Source: Variovorax guangxiensis (GTDB lineage: Bacteria; Pseudomonadota; Gammaproteobacteria; Burkholderiales; Burkholderiaceae_C). From it: a DNA stretch of 64,000 nucleotides. The position numbers were made by a program, and so were the translations under genes. Below the pieces are notes generated by a model, which was not told where the DNA came from, did not search any database, and saw only the letters and a list, made by a program, of their open reading frames with translations. How positions within the stretch are numbered: position 1 is the stretch's first letter; each line of letters opens with the position of its first letter. The stretch lies in NCBI RefSeq assembly GCF_003952165.1, contig NZ_RXFT01000006.1, positions 62,001 through 126,000 on the forward strand, written 5' to 3'. Of the stretch, positions 9,364 through 18,853 are shown piece after piece.

Positions 9364-10137
9364 ATGACCGGCCGTCCCGTCATCGTCACGCGGCCGGCGC
9401 GCGAAGCCGCGCGATGGGTCAGCGATCTGCGCACAGCGGGGATCGAGGCGGTGGCGCTACCGCTCATCGTGATCGAGCCCGCCACCGACATCGAGCCGCT
9501 GCGCGCGGCATGGCGGCAGCTCTCGGACTATGCCGCGCTGATGTTCGTGAGCGCCACGGCGGTCGAGCATTTCTTCCAATACAGAGGTGCCGCCGATTCG
9601 CTGGCAGGTTGCCGCTTCTGGGCCACGGGCCCTGGTACGAAGCGCGCCTTGCTGCGTGCGGGCGTGCCGTCCGATTCCATCGACGCGCCGCCGCCCGAGG
9701 CCACGCGCTTCGACTCCGAGGCGCTGTGGGAACGCGTCCACGCGCAGGTGTCGAATGGCGTTCGCGTGCTGATCGTGCGCGGCGGGGACGAAGCCGGACG
9801 GCCCGCGGGACGCGACTGGCTGGCCAACGAGATCGATGCGGCGGGCGGCCATCGCGACACCGTGGTGGCCTATCGCAGGCTGCCGCCATCGCTGGACGTC
9901 GTACAACACCGGCTCGCCATGGACGGCGCCGAAGGCCGGGCGATCTGGCTCTTCAGCAGCTCGGAGGCGATTGCCAATCTGCAGCGCGCGATGCCGGGCG
10001 TGCAGTGGCATGCCGCAAGCGCGGTCGCCACGCATGCGCGCATCGGCGAAGCCGCGCGTGGCGCGGGTTTCGGGGCGTTGCGTGTATGCACGCCCCTGCT
10101 GGATGCGCTGGTCGCGTCTATAGAATCCTTGGCATGA
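9364..10137 (+). CDS. hemD: Uroporphyrinogen-III synthase
   Basis: 257 residues from the ATG at 9364. It closes and inverts ring D of hydroxymethylbilane to give uroporphyrinogen III. The sequence is poorly conserved in the family, but VIVTRPAREA at the start, FVSATAVEHFF, and the second-domain VLIVRGGDEAGRPAGRDWL and VAYRR blocks fit HemD4. It lies directly after hemC and its stop overlaps the hemX start (ATGA), indicating translational coupling. Position plus these blocks make the call secure. The frame is open upstream into hemC, but no earlier start makes sense. Confidence 0.93.
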   Translation: MTGRPVIVTRPAREAARWVSDLRTAGIEAVALPLIVIEPATDIEPLRAAWRQLSDYAALMFVSATAVEHFFQYRGAADSLAGCRFWATGPGTKRALLRAGVPSDSIDAPPPEATRFDSEALWERVHAQVSNGVRVLIVRGGDEAGRPAGRDWLANEIDAAGGHRDTVVAYRRLPPSLDVVQHRLAMDGAEGRAIWLFSSSEAIANLQRAMPGVQWHAASAVATHARIGEAARGAGFGALRVCTPLLDALVASIESLA

Positions 10138-11231
10138 GCGCCGCGTCCCCCACAGACGATCTTTCTCCTTCCCCATCCGCTGCCACGGCGCCGGTGCCAG
10201 CCCCGCTGGCACCGCATCAGACACCTGCCGCGCAGGCCGCCGGCGCGCTGCTTCTCTCCCGCATCGGCTTCGGCCTCGTGGCCCTGATGGCGCTTGCCGC
10301 GCTGCTGATGTCCATCGCGCTCTGGCAGAAGGTCGGCGGCATGAAGGAGCAGCTGGCGCGCCAGAGCGCCGACGCCATTGCGCAGTCGATGGAGGCACGC
10401 ACGCTGGCCCGCCAGGCCAGCGACACGGTGCGCGATGCATCGGCCCGCGTGGCGCTGGTCGAGACGCGCGTGGCCGAAGTCGCGCTGCAGCGCTCGCAGC
10501 TCGAGGAGCTCATCCAGAGCCTCTCGCGTTCGCGCGACGAGAACCTCGTCGTCGACATCGAGTCGGCCGTGCGCCTTGCCCTGCAGCAGGCGCAGGTCAC
10601 CGGCAGCGTCGAGCCGCTGCTGGCCGCGCTGAAGGCCGGCGACACGCGCATCGCCCGTGCCGCGCAGCCGCGTCTCACGCCCCTGCAGCGCGCCATGCAG
10701 CGCGACGCCGACCGCCTGCGCAGCAGCGCCAGCAACGACGGCGCCGAGGCGCTGCAGAAGCTCGACGAGCTGATGCGCAACGTCGACGACCTGCCTACGC
10801 TCAATGCGGTGGCCGTGCGCGGCACCGGCACCAATGCGTGGCAGCCCGAGCCCATTCCCGCCGATGCGCCGTGGTGGCGCCGCGTGCTCCTCAGCGTGCA
10901 GGGCGAGGCCCGCTCGCTGGTGCGCGTGGGCCGCATCCAGACCCCCGAGGCGATCCTGCTGGCGCCCGAGCAGTCGTACTTCCTGCGCGAGAACCTCAAG
11001 CTGAAGCTGCTCAACGCGCGGCTGTCGCTGCTGTCGCGGCAGATGGAGGCCACGCGCAGCGAGCTGTCGCAGGTGACCGCCTCGCTCAACCGTTACTTCG
11101 ACCCCGCATCGCGCCGCACCCAGGCCGCCGCCACGCTGCTGCAGCAGTTGCAGTCGCTGGTGAAGACGACCGAGCCGGTCCGCATCGACGACACGCTGGC
11201 GGCGCTCGCGACTGCCGCAGCAGGGCGCTGA
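10134..11231 (+). CDS. hemX: HemX-like membrane protein (uroporphyrinogen C-methyltransferase-related name, non-enzymatic)
   Basis: 365 residues starting at the ATG that overlaps the hemD stop by four bases. A Pro/Ala/Ser-rich N-terminus is followed by one membrane helix (about residues 42-66, GLVALMALAALLMSIALW), then a long alpha-helical, probably coiled-coil region rich in Ala, Arg and Gln. This matches the HemX family found between hemD and hemY in proteobacteria. Its old annotation as a methyltransferase is not supported by any SAM motif here. It is probably a membrane-tethered assembly or scaffold factor for heme synthesis; the exact role is unknown. Confidence 0.88.
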   Translation: MSAASPTDDLSPSPSAATAPVPAPLAPHQTPAAQAAGALLLSRIGFGLVALMALAALLMSIALWQKVGGMKEQLARQSADAIAQSMEARTLARQASDTVRDASARVALVETRVAEVALQRSQLEELIQSLSRSRDENLVVDIESAVRLALQQAQVTGSVEPLLAALKAGDTRIARAAQPRLTPLQRAMQRDADRLRSSASNDGAEALQKLDELMRNVDDLPTLNAVAVRGTGTNAWQPEPIPADAPWWRRVLLSVQGEARSLVRVGRIQTPEAILLAPEQSYFLRENLKLKLLNARLSLLSRQMEATRSELSQVTASLNRYFDPASRRTQAAATLLQQLQSLVKTTEPVRIDDTLAALATAAAGR

Positions 11232-11241
11232 TCGGACATCC

Positions 11242-12525
11242 ATGCGCGCAGCAATCTGGCTTCTTGCCCTCTTCGCCGTCGCGGCGGCAGTCGCTCTCTT
11301 CGCAGGCAACAACCAGGGCACGATCACCGTGTTCTGGCCGCCGTGGCGTGTCGATCTTTCGCTGAACCTCGTGCTCGTGATCCTGCTGGTGGCCTTCGTG
11401 CTGCTGCATGCGGCGTTGCGGGCGCTGGCGGCGCTGTTCTCGCTGCCCACGCAGGCGCGCCAGTGGCGGCTGCAGCAGAAGGAGCGCACGCTGCACGCAG
11501 CCCTGCTCGACGCGATGGTGCAACTGATCTCCGGCCGCTTCTCGCGCGCGCGAAAGGCCGCGCAGGCCGCGCTCACGCAGGAGAAAACGCTCGCCGCGCT
11601 CGGCGCCAGCCTGCCGCAGGCGCAGCAGGTTCGCGTGCTCTCGCACCTGCTCGCCGCGGAAAGCGCCCAGGCGCTGCAGGACAAGGCGGCGCGCGACGCG
11701 CATCTGCAGCAGGCCCTCAACGAAAGCGCGGATCGCACCGTGCTCGCCAGCCCCGAGACGCGCGAAGGCGTGCAGCTGCGCGCTGCGCGCTGGGCCCTCG
11801 AAGATCGCGATGCAGCAGCCGCACTGGCGCGGCTCGAAGAACTGCCGCAGGGCGCGCAGCGCCGCACGCTCGCACTGCGGCTGCGCCTGAAGGCCGCGCG
11901 TCAGGATCGCCGCACGCTCGAAGCACTCGAAACCGCGCGCCTGCTGGCCAAGCACCGCGCTTTCTCGGATGCGGCCGCACAAAGCATCGTGCGCGGCCTC
12001 GCGACCGAGCTGCTGTCGGGCGCGCACGATCCGGCCCAGCTGCTGCGCGCCTGGACCGAGCTCGATGCCAGTGAGCGCGAGATGCCCGAGGTGGCGATCC
12101 ACGCGGCCCAGCGCATGGTCGCGCTGCGCGGCGATCTGGCGTTGGCGCGCGGCTGGCTGCTGCCGGCCTGGGAGCGCATGGTGGCCAATCCGCGCGGGCT
12201 CGGCGACGGGCTGCGCGTCAAGCTGGCGCGCGCGCTCGAAGCGGGGCTCGACTCGGTGGACGCCGAATGGCTCGCGCGCATCGAGAGCGCACAGCGCAAC
12301 AACCCGCGCGACGCGAACCTGCAGTACCTCGCGGGCATGGCCTGCATGAAGCGCCAGCTCTGGGGCAAGGCCCAGCAGCTGCTGATGCAGGCCGGCATGG
12401 GCCTGCAGGACACCGAGCTCTATCGCCGCGCCTGGCTCGCACTGGCGCAGCTGGCGGAAGACCGCGACGACGCCGAGCAGGCCGCCGAGGCCTGGAAGCG
12501 CGCGGCCCAGGTCGAGAACTCCTGA
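11242..12525 (+). CDS. hemY: HemY, TPR-containing heme-biosynthesis-associated membrane protein
   Basis: 427 residues. It begins [22 protein letters not shown], a membrane anchor, with a second hydrophobic segment at about 42-62 (LNLVLVILLVAFVLLHAAL). The rest is helical with TPR-like repeats, for example NPRDANLQYLAGMACMKR near the C-terminus. This is the proteobacterial HemY family (unrelated to protoporphyrinogen oxidase of the same name); members stabilise or connect late heme enzymes at the inner membrane. It is the last gene of the hem cluster, 10 bp after hemX, and converges on an MFS gene after 16 bp. Confidence 0.92.
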   Translation: MRAAIWLLALFAVAAAVALFAGNNQGTITVFWPPWRVDLSLNLVLVILLVAFVLLHAALRALAALFSLPTQARQWRLQQKERTLHAALLDAMVQLISGRFSRARKAAQAALTQEKTLAALGASLPQAQQVRVLSHLLAAESAQALQDKAARDAHLQQALNESADRTVLASPETREGVQLRAARWALEDRDAAAALARLEELPQGAQRRTLALRLRLKAARQDRRTLEALETARLLAKHRAFSDAAAQSIVRGLATELLSGAHDPAQLLRAWTELDASEREMPEVAIHAAQRMVALRGDLALARGWLLPAWERMVANPRGLGDGLRVKLARALEAGLDSVDAEWLARIESAQRNNPRDANLQYLAGMACMKRQLWGKAQQLLMQAGMGLQDTELYRRAWLALAQLAEDRDDAEQAAEAWKRAAQVENS

Positions 12526-12541
12526 GGCCAGCCTACAGGGG

Positions 12542-14089
12542 CTAGGGGCACGCGGGCCGCACCGACGGCTTCTTGCTGCCGCTACCGAATACCAGCCAGC
12601 TGATGCCGGCCAGCAGCCATACGCCGGCGCCTCCGTAGAGCATCACCAGTCCGAAGCCGTGCGCCAGCGCGGCATGCACCGTTGCTCCGGACGGATCGAG
12701 CTGCGGCAGCGCGGGAAAGCTCTCGCCGAGCGACGCGAAGCTGCCCGCCGCGACTTTCTCCGCCAGCGCGCGCAGCTGCAGCGCATCGAGCGATGTGGAA
12801 AGCGCGCCGCGCAGGTGCGCATGGACGCCCTCGAGCAGCACGAAGCCCATCAGCGCGATGTTGATGGCCAGCGTGATCAGCCGCGCGCTCATGTCCATGC
12901 CCGAAGCCATGCCCGCCCGCGCGCTGGGCACCGAGCCGGTGGTGGTGTTGGTGACGGGCGTGTTGGTCAGCCCGAGCCCGATACCCGCGAGCAGGCAGCC
13001 GGGGAGCATCGTCATCCAGCTCGCATGGGCCATGCCGCTGCCGTAGCGCATGGCCATGAAGCCGAGGCCGATGACGAAGAGGCCCGCCGGAATCACCACG
13101 CCCGGGCGGTAGCGCAGCGAGAGCCGCTCGGCCAGCGGCGGCAGCACCAGCGTGGGCAGCGTGTAGGCCAGCAGCGCGGAGCCGGCCACGACGGCGTCGT
13201 AGCCCAGCGCGCCCTGGAAGAAGATGGGCAGGTAGATCATGAACGGCCAGAAGCTGAAATTCATGCCGATGGAGCCGATGATCGAGCCCGAGAAGTCGCG
13301 GATCCTGAAGACCGAGAAGTCGAACATCGGATGCGGGTTGATCTTCTCCACCCACAGGAAGAGCGCGAAGCTCGCGGCCGACGCGGCGGCGATGCCGATG
13401 GCCAGCGGGCTCGAGAAGCCGAGGCCGGGCCCCTGCGTGATGAAGCAGGTCAGCCCCAGCACCGCGAGCGAGAGCGTGAGGATGCCGGGCAGGTCGAGCC
13501 GTTGCGCGTCGGGGTCGCTCGACTCCTCCACGCTGCCGAGCACCAGGGCCAGAGCCACAGCCGCGAGCGGCGCGTGGACCAGGAACACCCATTCCCAGCT
13601 CGACAGCGCCACGATCGCGCCGCCGATGATCGGCCCGAAGCCCAGGCCCATGCCGAACACCACACCCCAGGTGGCGAAGGCCCGGCTGCGTTCCTTGCCC
13701 TGCTGGAACTGGTGCGAGAGCACCGCGAGTTGGCAGATCAGCATCGCGCCGCCGCTGAGGCCCTGCAGGAAGCGCGCGGCGATCAGCACCGGCGCGTTCT
13801 GCGCGAGCCCGCAGGCCAGTGAGGTCAGGCCGAACAGCGCCACGCTGACGACGAGGATGCGCTTGCGGCCGTAGCGGTCGGCCAGCGTCCCGGCGGCCAT
13901 CAGCACCGTGGTGCAGGCGATGGTGTAGGCGTTCATGATCCACTGCATGTCGCTGAAGTCGCCATGCAGCGCCTTTTCGAGCGTGGGAAGGATGACGGGC
14001 ACGCTGGAGATCTCCAGGCCGAACATCAGGGCAATGAGGCAGATCGCGGCCAGTGCGACGCGGTTCTTGCCGGTGTGGGAAAGGGGCAT
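12542..14089 (-). CDS. DHA2-family (EmrB/QacA) MFS drug exporter, 14-TM type
   Basis: About 515 residues from the ATG at 14089 (MPLSHTGKNRVALAAI). An in-frame ATG at 14152 would add 21 residues, but would leave only 56 bp to the divergent LysR gene. About fourteen hydrophobic segments are visible, with the loop GTLADRYGRKRILV after helix 2 and a PxxGPxxGG-type antiporter motif C (FGPIIGGAIV) in helix 5. QacA/EmrB relatives export hydrophobic cations and other toxic compounds by proton antiport. The divergent LysR regulator probably controls it. No EmrA-type adaptor is adjacent, so it may act alone in the inner membrane. Confidence 0.88.
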   Translation of the reverse strand: MPLSHTGKNRVALAAICLIALMFGLEISSVPVILPTLEKALHGDFSDMQWIMNAYTIACTTVLMAAGTLADRYGRKRILVVSVALFGLTSLACGLAQNAPVLIAARFLQGLSGGAMLICQLAVLSHQFQQGKERSRAFATWGVVFGMGLGFGPIIGGAIVALSSWEWVFLVHAPLAAVALALVLGSVEESSDPDAQRLDLPGILTLSLAVLGLTCFITQGPGLGFSSPLAIGIAAASAASFALFLWVEKINPHPMFDFSVFRIRDFSGSIIGSIGMNFSFWPFMIYLPIFFQGALGYDAVVAGSALLAYTLPTLVLPPLAERLSLRYRPGVVIPAGLFVIGLGFMAMRYGSGMAHASWMTMLPGCLLAGIGLGLTNTPVTNTTTGSVPSARAGMASGMDMSARLITLAINIALMGFVLLEGVHAHLRGALSTSLDALQLRALAEKVAAGSFASLGESFPALPQLDPSGATVHAALAHGFGLVMLYGGAGVWLLAGISWLVFGSGSKKPSVRPACP

Positions 14090-14208
14090 CGGAATCTTTC
14101 GGAAGTCCTTGAAGGCGACAGGTCCGGGCGATTCTGGGTAAAGCCTCTTCATGATGGAAATGATTTAATTTCCTGAGACCCATTAAAAGCCATCATTTAT
14201 TCATTGCC

Positions 14209-15087
14209 ATGGACTTCGATCCCGCACTGCTGCGCGCCTTCGTGGCCGTCAAGGAAACCGGCGGCTTCACGCGCGCCGCCCAGCGGCTGCACCTGACGCA
14301 GTCGGCCGTGAGCCACCAGATCAGGCGGCTGGAAGAGCAGGTGGGCCGGCCGCTGTTGCATCGCACGACGCGCCGCCTCACGGTGACCGAGGACGGCGAA
14401 GACTTCCTGCGCTATGCCCAGCAGATCCTCGAGACGCTGGACGCGATGACGCGGCGCTTCCAGCCCTCGCCCATCGCTGGCGTGGTGCGCTTCGGCGCGC
14501 CGGACACCTTCATGGGCGAGCGGCTGCCTCCGTTGCTTTCGCAGTTCGCTCGCTCCTTTCCCGCCACGCGCATGGAAGTCAGCGTGAGCATGCACCTCGA
14601 CTTCCGCGCCATGGTCCGCGCGGGCGAGCTGGATCTTGCGGTGGTGATGTCGCCACCCGGCTGCGAGGAGGGCACGCGCCTGCGGCGCACGCAGCTGGTG
14701 TGGGCGGCGGCCGAGACCTTCGAGGCGGCGCCCGGTGCCTCGCTGCCGCTGGCTTTCTTTCCCAAGCCCTGCGTCAACCGCGAGGTGGCGAGCGAGGCGC
14801 TGGATGCGATGGCGCTCGACTGGCATGTGGTCTTCACCTCGGCGAGCCAGCACGGCATTCGCGCGGCGGTGCTCGCGGGGCTGGCGGTGACGGTGCTCAC
14901 GCGCGAGGACGTGGAGCCGGGCATGAAGATCGTCGACGGCCGCTATGGATTGCCGCAGCTGCCGAGCGTGGATTTCTCGCTGATCTGGAGCGAGAACGGC
15001 AAGACCGAATGCGCCTGCCGCTTCGGGCAGCTGATCCTGGAGATGCCCGAGCTGCCCCTGCCCGGGAAGGCGATGCAGAAGGCATGA
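14209..15087 (+). CDS. LysR-family transcriptional regulator
   Basis: 292 residues. The winged-helix region is LLRAFVAVKETGGFTRAA then LHLTQSAVSHQIRRLEEQV, as in LysR, followed by a substrate-binding-type effector domain. Note the FxAVxETGGFTRAA variant typical of regulators of efflux systems. Divergent from the DHA2 pump with a shared upstream region of about 120 bp containing AT-rich stretches, so it likely regulates that pump and itself. It ends directly before a bidirectional terminator shared with rne. The effector is unknown. Confidence 0.9.
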   Translation: MDFDPALLRAFVAVKETGGFTRAAQRLHLTQSAVSHQIRRLEEQVGRPLLHRTTRRLTVTEDGEDFLRYAQQILETLDAMTRRFQPSPIAGVVRFGAPDTFMGERLPPLLSQFARSFPATRMEVSVSMHLDFRAMVRAGELDLAVVMSPPGCEEGTRLRRTQLVWAAAETFEAAPGASLPLAFFPKPCVNREVASEALDAMALDWHVVFTSASQHGIRAAVLAGLAVTVLTREDVEPGMKIVDGRYGLPQLPSVDFSLIWSENGKTECACRFGQLILEMPELPLPGKAMQKA

Positions 15088-15090
15088 ATG

Positions 15091-15116
15091 AAAACGGCGC
15101 CAGTGGCGCCGTTTTT
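15091..15116. terminator. Bidirectional Rho-independent terminator between lysR and rne
   Basis: A perfect 11 bp stem, AAAACGGCGCC against GGCGCCGTTTT, with a three-base loop. It is flanked by an A run on one side and a T run on the other, so it can stop transcripts arriving from the plus-strand LysR gene and from the minus-strand rne. Confidence 0.9.
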
Positions 15117-15135
15117 CATTTGCTTCCAGCAGGCT

Positions 15136-18100
15136 TTACTGCTGTTGTTGCTGCTGCTGTTGTTCGAACGGCAGCGACATCGAGCCGAGGTCGCGGCGGG
15201 TTTCGACCAGCACCAGCGGGCCTTCGTCGAGCACCACCAGCGGCGGGCGCTCGCGCGGCACGTGCACCGGCTTCGGCTCGGCTTCGATCGCGGCGCGCGC
15301 CTGGGCGATGCGCTCGGCGTCCGAGTTGACCCACTGCAGGCCCGAGCTTTCGGCGATCTGCGCGAGTTCTGCCAGCGGCAGTTCGAAGGGCTGGACCTTG
15401 GGCAGCGCGCGGCCGTTGGCGGCCGCGGGTGCCTTGGCGGAAGCGCTTTCGATCACGATCTGCTCGGCTGCTGCTTCAGCAACCGTGACGACCGGCGCGG
15501 GGCGCTCGGCACGGGGCTGCTGTTGCTGCGGTGCCTCGCGGACTTCCGTTGCGACGGCAACGGTTTCCACTGCTTCGACGCGCTCGGACACCAGCGGCAG
15601 TTGCTGCTGGGGCTCCTGTGGCTGCCCCTGCTGTGAGAAGCCTTCGGCGGAAGCCACTGCGGCGCCGGCTTCGGCTTCTTCGCGCGGGCCGCGTTCGCGG
15701 CGGTCGCGGCCGTAGCGGTCGCGCGAACGGCCGCGGCGCTCTTCGCCGTCGCGGCGCGGTGCCTGCTCGCCATTGCCGTTGATGGCGGCTTCGCTGCCTT
15801 GCTCGGCGTCGGCTGCAGCGGCTTCGGCGCCGCGTGCATCCGCTTCGGCTTGCGCTGCGTCGTTGCCGCGGCGTTCACGGCGGCCGTCGTTGCGGTCGCC
15901 ACGGGGGCCGCGCTGTTCATCGCGACCGTTGCGGGGCTGGCGCTGCTCGCCTTCGCCCGCCTCGGCTGCGTTGCGTTCGCGGTCGCCATTGCGTTCACCA
16001 CGCTCGCCACGCTCATTGCGCTCGCCACGTTCGCGACGCTCGCCACGGGCGCGCGGTGCGCGTTCGGCCGGGTTGCCTTCGTCGCCCGCAACGGCGCCGG
16101 CCAGTTGCTGGGCTTCGAGGTCGGTGCCCGCCAGCGCATCGGCCGGCAGCACGCTGCTGCGACCTTCGCGGCCTTCGCCTTCGCGGCGCTCGCCGCGTCC
16201 GTTGCGGCGCTGTTCGCCGTCGCGCGGTGCGCGTGCCTCACGGGCTTCGCGCGGCTCGCGTTGTTCGCGCGGCTGGTTGTTGGCGCCTTCGTTGCGTTGC
16301 TCGTTGCGCTGTTCGCCGTTGCGGCCTTCGCGGCGTTCGCCGCCACGGCCACCGCGGCGCTGTTCGCCGTCGCGGCCGCCCTGGCGTCCGCCGTTCTCGC
16401 CACGGCCCTCGCTTCGCTCGCCACGTTCACCGCGGCCTTCACCGTTGCGGCCGCCACGGCGCTGTTCGCCGCTGCGAGCTTCGCCGTCACGGCCGGGGCG
16501 GCCGTCGCGGCGGGGCTTCGGTGCCTCGACCGGGATCGGCGCCGGCGCGGGAGCCGCGACCGGCTCGGGCTTGCCGCCGAACAGGTTCTTGATCCAGGCG
16601 AAGAAGCCGGTCTGCGCCGGAACGGGCGCGCTCACCACGGGCGGAGCGACCGGCGCCGGTGCGGCGGGTGCGCGCACGGCTTCGGGCTTGGGCGGCACAA
16701 CCGGAGCCGGCGCGTCGGGCAGCACGCCCTTGATAACGGGCGTCTGCTTGTTGGTGGGCTCCTGCGAGCGGCGGGTGACCGAGGTCGGGTCCTCGATCTC
16801 GTCGGCCATCTTGTAGCTGGCCTCGATGTGGTCGAGGCGCGGGTCGTCGTGCTTCAGGCGCTCGAGCTTGTAGTTGGGCGTCTCGAGGGTCTTGTTGGGC
16901 ACCATCAGCACGCTCACGCGCTGCTTGAGTTCGATCTTGGCGATCTCGGTGCGCTTCTCGTTCAGCAGGAAGGAGGCCACTTCCACCGGCACCTGCACGT
17001 GCACGGCGGCGGTGTTGTCCTTCATCGACTCTTCCTGAATGATGCGCAGGATCTGCAGCGCGCTCGATTCGGTGTCGCGGATGTGGCCCGAGCCGCCGCA
17101 GCGGGGGCAGGGGATCGACGAGCCTTCGGACAGCGCCGGCTTCAGGCGCTGGCGGCTCATTTCCATCAGGCCGAACTTGCTGATCGAGCCGAACTGCACG
17201 CGGGCGCGGTCTTGCCGGAGCGCGTCGCGCAGGCGGCTTTCGACTTCGCGGCGGTTCTTCGACTCGTCCATGTCGATGAAGTCGATGACGATCAGGCCAC
17301 CCAGGTCGCGCAGGCGCATCTGGCGGGCCACTTCGTCGGCGGCTTCGAGGTTGGTGCGGGTGGCGGTTTCCTCGATGTCGCCGCCCTTGATGGCGCGCGC
17401 CGAGTTCACGTCGACCGAGACCAGCGCCTCGGTGTGGTCGATGACGATGGCGCCGCCCGAGGGCAGCTGCACAGTGCGGGCGTAGGCCGACTCGATCTGG
17501 TGCTCGATCTGGAAGCGGCTGAACAGCGCCGCGTCGTCGCGGTAGCGCTTCACGCGCGAGGCATGCTCGGGCATGACGTGCGCCATGAACTGCTGTGCCT
17601 GGTCGTAGATGTCGTCGGTGTCGATCAGGATGTCGCCGATGTCGTGATTGAAATAGTCACGGATGGCGCGGATGACGAGCGAGGATTCCTGGTAGATCAG
17701 GAAGGCGCCCTTGCCGCCCTTGGCGGCGCCGTCGATGGCGCTCCAGAGCTTGAGCAGGTAGTTCAGGTCCCACTGGAGTTCGGGCGCCGAACGGCCGATG
17801 CCGGCGGTGCGCGCGATGATGCTCATGCCCTTGGGGTACTCGAGCTGGTCCATCGCCTCCTTGAGCTCGGCGCGGTCGTCGCCCTCGATGCGGCGCGAGA
17901 CGCCGCCGCCGCGGGGGTTGTTCGGCATCAGCACGACATAGCGGCCGGCCAGCGAGATGAAGGTGGTGAGGGCCGCGCCCTTGTTGCCGCGCTCTTCCTT
18001 CTCGACCTGCACGACCAGTTCCTGGCCCTCGCGGATCGCGTCCTGGATGCGGGCCTGGCTGGCCGACACGCCTTCGGCGAAGTACTGCTTGGAGATTTCC

Positions 18101-18312
18101 TTGAACGGCAGGAAGCCGTGGCGGTCTTCGCCGTAGTCGACGAAACAGGCTTCGAGCGAGGGCTCGACGCGCGTGACGACCGCCTTGTAGATGTTGCCCT
18201 TGCGCTGTTCGCGCCCTTCGATTTCGATTTCGTAGTCGAGCAGTTTCTGCCCGTCGACGATGGCCAGGCGGCGTTCTTCGGCCTGCGTGGCATTGATCAG
18301 CATCCGCTTCAT
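15136..18312 (-). CDS. rne: Ribonuclease E
   Basis: 1058 residues. The endonuclease central to mRNA decay and rRNA/tRNA processing, at the inner membrane. The N-terminal catalytic half shows the S1 RNA-binding region (about 38-120), the DNase-I-like site with Asp in SVDVNSAR (about 301) and VIDFIDMD (about 344), and the Zn-link CPRC at about 402-405. An ISQ-like [11 protein letters not shown] (about 573-583) may be a membrane-binding helix. The C-terminal half is disordered, dominated by R/G/E/N/Q repeats (about residues 600-890), and the protein ends in eight Gln. SD AAGGA precedes the ATG. Divergent from rluC as in E. coli; the long structured leader may allow self-regulation. Confidence 0.97.
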   Translation of the reverse strand: MKRMLINATQAEERRLAIVDGQKLLDYEIEIEGREQRKGNIYKAVVTRVEPSLEACFVDYGEDRHGFLPFKEISKQYFAEGVSASQARIQDAIREGQELVVQVEKEERGNKGAALTTFISLAGRYVVLMPNNPRGGGVSRRIEGDDRAELKEAMDQLEYPKGMSIIARTAGIGRSAPELQWDLNYLLKLWSAIDGAAKGGKGAFLIYQESSLVIRAIRDYFNHDIGDILIDTDDIYDQAQQFMAHVMPEHASRVKRYRDDAALFSRFQIEHQIESAYARTVQLPSGGAIVIDHTEALVSVDVNSARAIKGGDIEETATRTNLEAADEVARQMRLRDLGGLIVIDFIDMDESKNRREVESRLRDALRQDRARVQFGSISKFGLMEMSRQRLKPALSEGSSIPCPRCGGSGHIRDTESSALQILRIIQEESMKDNTAAVHVQVPVEVASFLLNEKRTEIAKIELKQRVSVLMVPNKTLETPNYKLERLKHDDPRLDHIEASYKMADEIEDPTSVTRRSQEPTNKQTPVIKGVLPDAPAPVVPPKPEAVRAPAAPAPVAPPVVSAPVPAQTGFFAWIKNLFGGKPEPVAAPAPAPIPVEAPKPRRDGRPGRDGEARSGEQRRGGRNGEGRGERGERSEGRGENGGRQGGRDGEQRRGGRGGERREGRNGEQRNEQRNEGANNQPREQREPREAREARAPRDGEQRRNGRGERREGEGREGRSSVLPADALAGTDLEAQQLAGAVAGDEGNPAERAPRARGERRERGERNERGERGERNGDRERNAAEAGEGEQRQPRNGRDEQRGPRGDRNDGRRERRGNDAAQAEADARGAEAAAADAEQGSEAAINGNGEQAPRRDGEERRGRSRDRYGRDRRERGPREEAEAGAAVASAEGFSQQGQPQEPQQQLPLVSERVEAVETVAVATEVREAPQQQQPRAERPAPVVTVAEAAAEQIVIESASAKAPAAANGRALPKVQPFELPLAELAQIAESSGLQWVNSDAERIAQARAAIEAEPKPVHVPRERPPLVVLDEGPLVLVETRRDLGSMSLPFEQQQQQQQQ

Positions 18313-18853
18313 GATGCGTTGTCCTTATATGTATCGTTCTACCGGCCCTTGACGAGCCAACGATGCACGGACGACGCCCGCGAAACCAGGGAATTGCCGC
18401 TTGGGCCCCGGATGCTGCCGCTGCCGCGCAAGGCGCGGGCAGGCTTCTCGAGCGTTAGCTCAAGAAGACAGCCGGGGTGGGGGCGCGTGGATGGGCGCGA
18501 GCCAGATTCGGTGTTGGGTAGCTATCTTTTTAATAGCTGATTGCGCAATGATGGCGCGCGCTGCGGACGGCTGAATGGCCGAAGCCACCGGCGCAAGCCA
18601 GTGCAGGCACATTCGAATCAGCAGCATCAACACAACAAGGGACTCGCTTCGATCCGCCGGCAGCTTGGAAGCTGCAGGCTGGGGTATTCCGTATCGGTGT
18701 TTCGTGGGTGTCGGCTTGACTTGGGCGCCTGGTCTGCCACTTTGCGCGATTGCGCGGGGTTTGCAGCTCGGCGCCAAAGCGGCATCGACCTACCTGCGCC
18801 GCCCTGGGTATTTGATGGCAGTGGACTAAACTTCTGTCTAATCAAGCACTTAC
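18313..18853. other. Gene-free 541 bp region between divergent rne and rluC
   Basis: No convincing gene on either strand. Read towards rne, it would form a long leader with several potential stems, including TTGAGC-TAAC-GCTCGA around 18452-18467 and a GC-rich pair near 18420-18440. Long rne leaders are known in enterobacteria to sense RNase E activity. It also carries a small AT-rich hairpin repeat (18519-18539). Towards rluC an AT-richer stretch at about 18815-18850 probably holds that promoter. I see no strong -35/-10 pair and mark none. Confidence 0.6.
18519..18539. repeat. Small hairpin repeat of the AGCTAT...ATAGCT type
   Basis: AGCTAT and ATAGCT arms enclose CTTTTTA, and GATTGCGCAATGATGGCGCGC follows. 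I recall similar hairpin-plus-GC tracts scattered in intergenic regions of Comamonadaceae (Acidovorax, Rhodoferax, Polaromonas); this is memory, not a search. It sits within the rne/rluC divergent region and could act on the rne leader. Confidence 0.45.

Noticed and set aside
10134-11231. HemX as a true uroporphyrinogen-III methyltransferase
   Set aside because: No SAM-binding motif; the protein is a membrane anchor plus helical tail, so the enzyme name was not used as a function.
15850-16530. Repetitive DNA that at first looks like a tandem-repeat or CRISPR-like array
   Set aside because: The units are irregular, have no constant spacers and are in frame with RNase E codons, so they are coding repeats.
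15799-18540. 913-residue plus-strand frame and other long frames opposite rne
   Set aside because: Low-complexity shadow of the Arg/Gly repeat region; RNase E on the minus strand explains the sequence.
18460-18777. 105-residue minus-strand frame in the rne-rluC gap
   Set aside because: No ribosome site, no recognisable features, and it would overlap the expected rne leader and the hairpin repeat.
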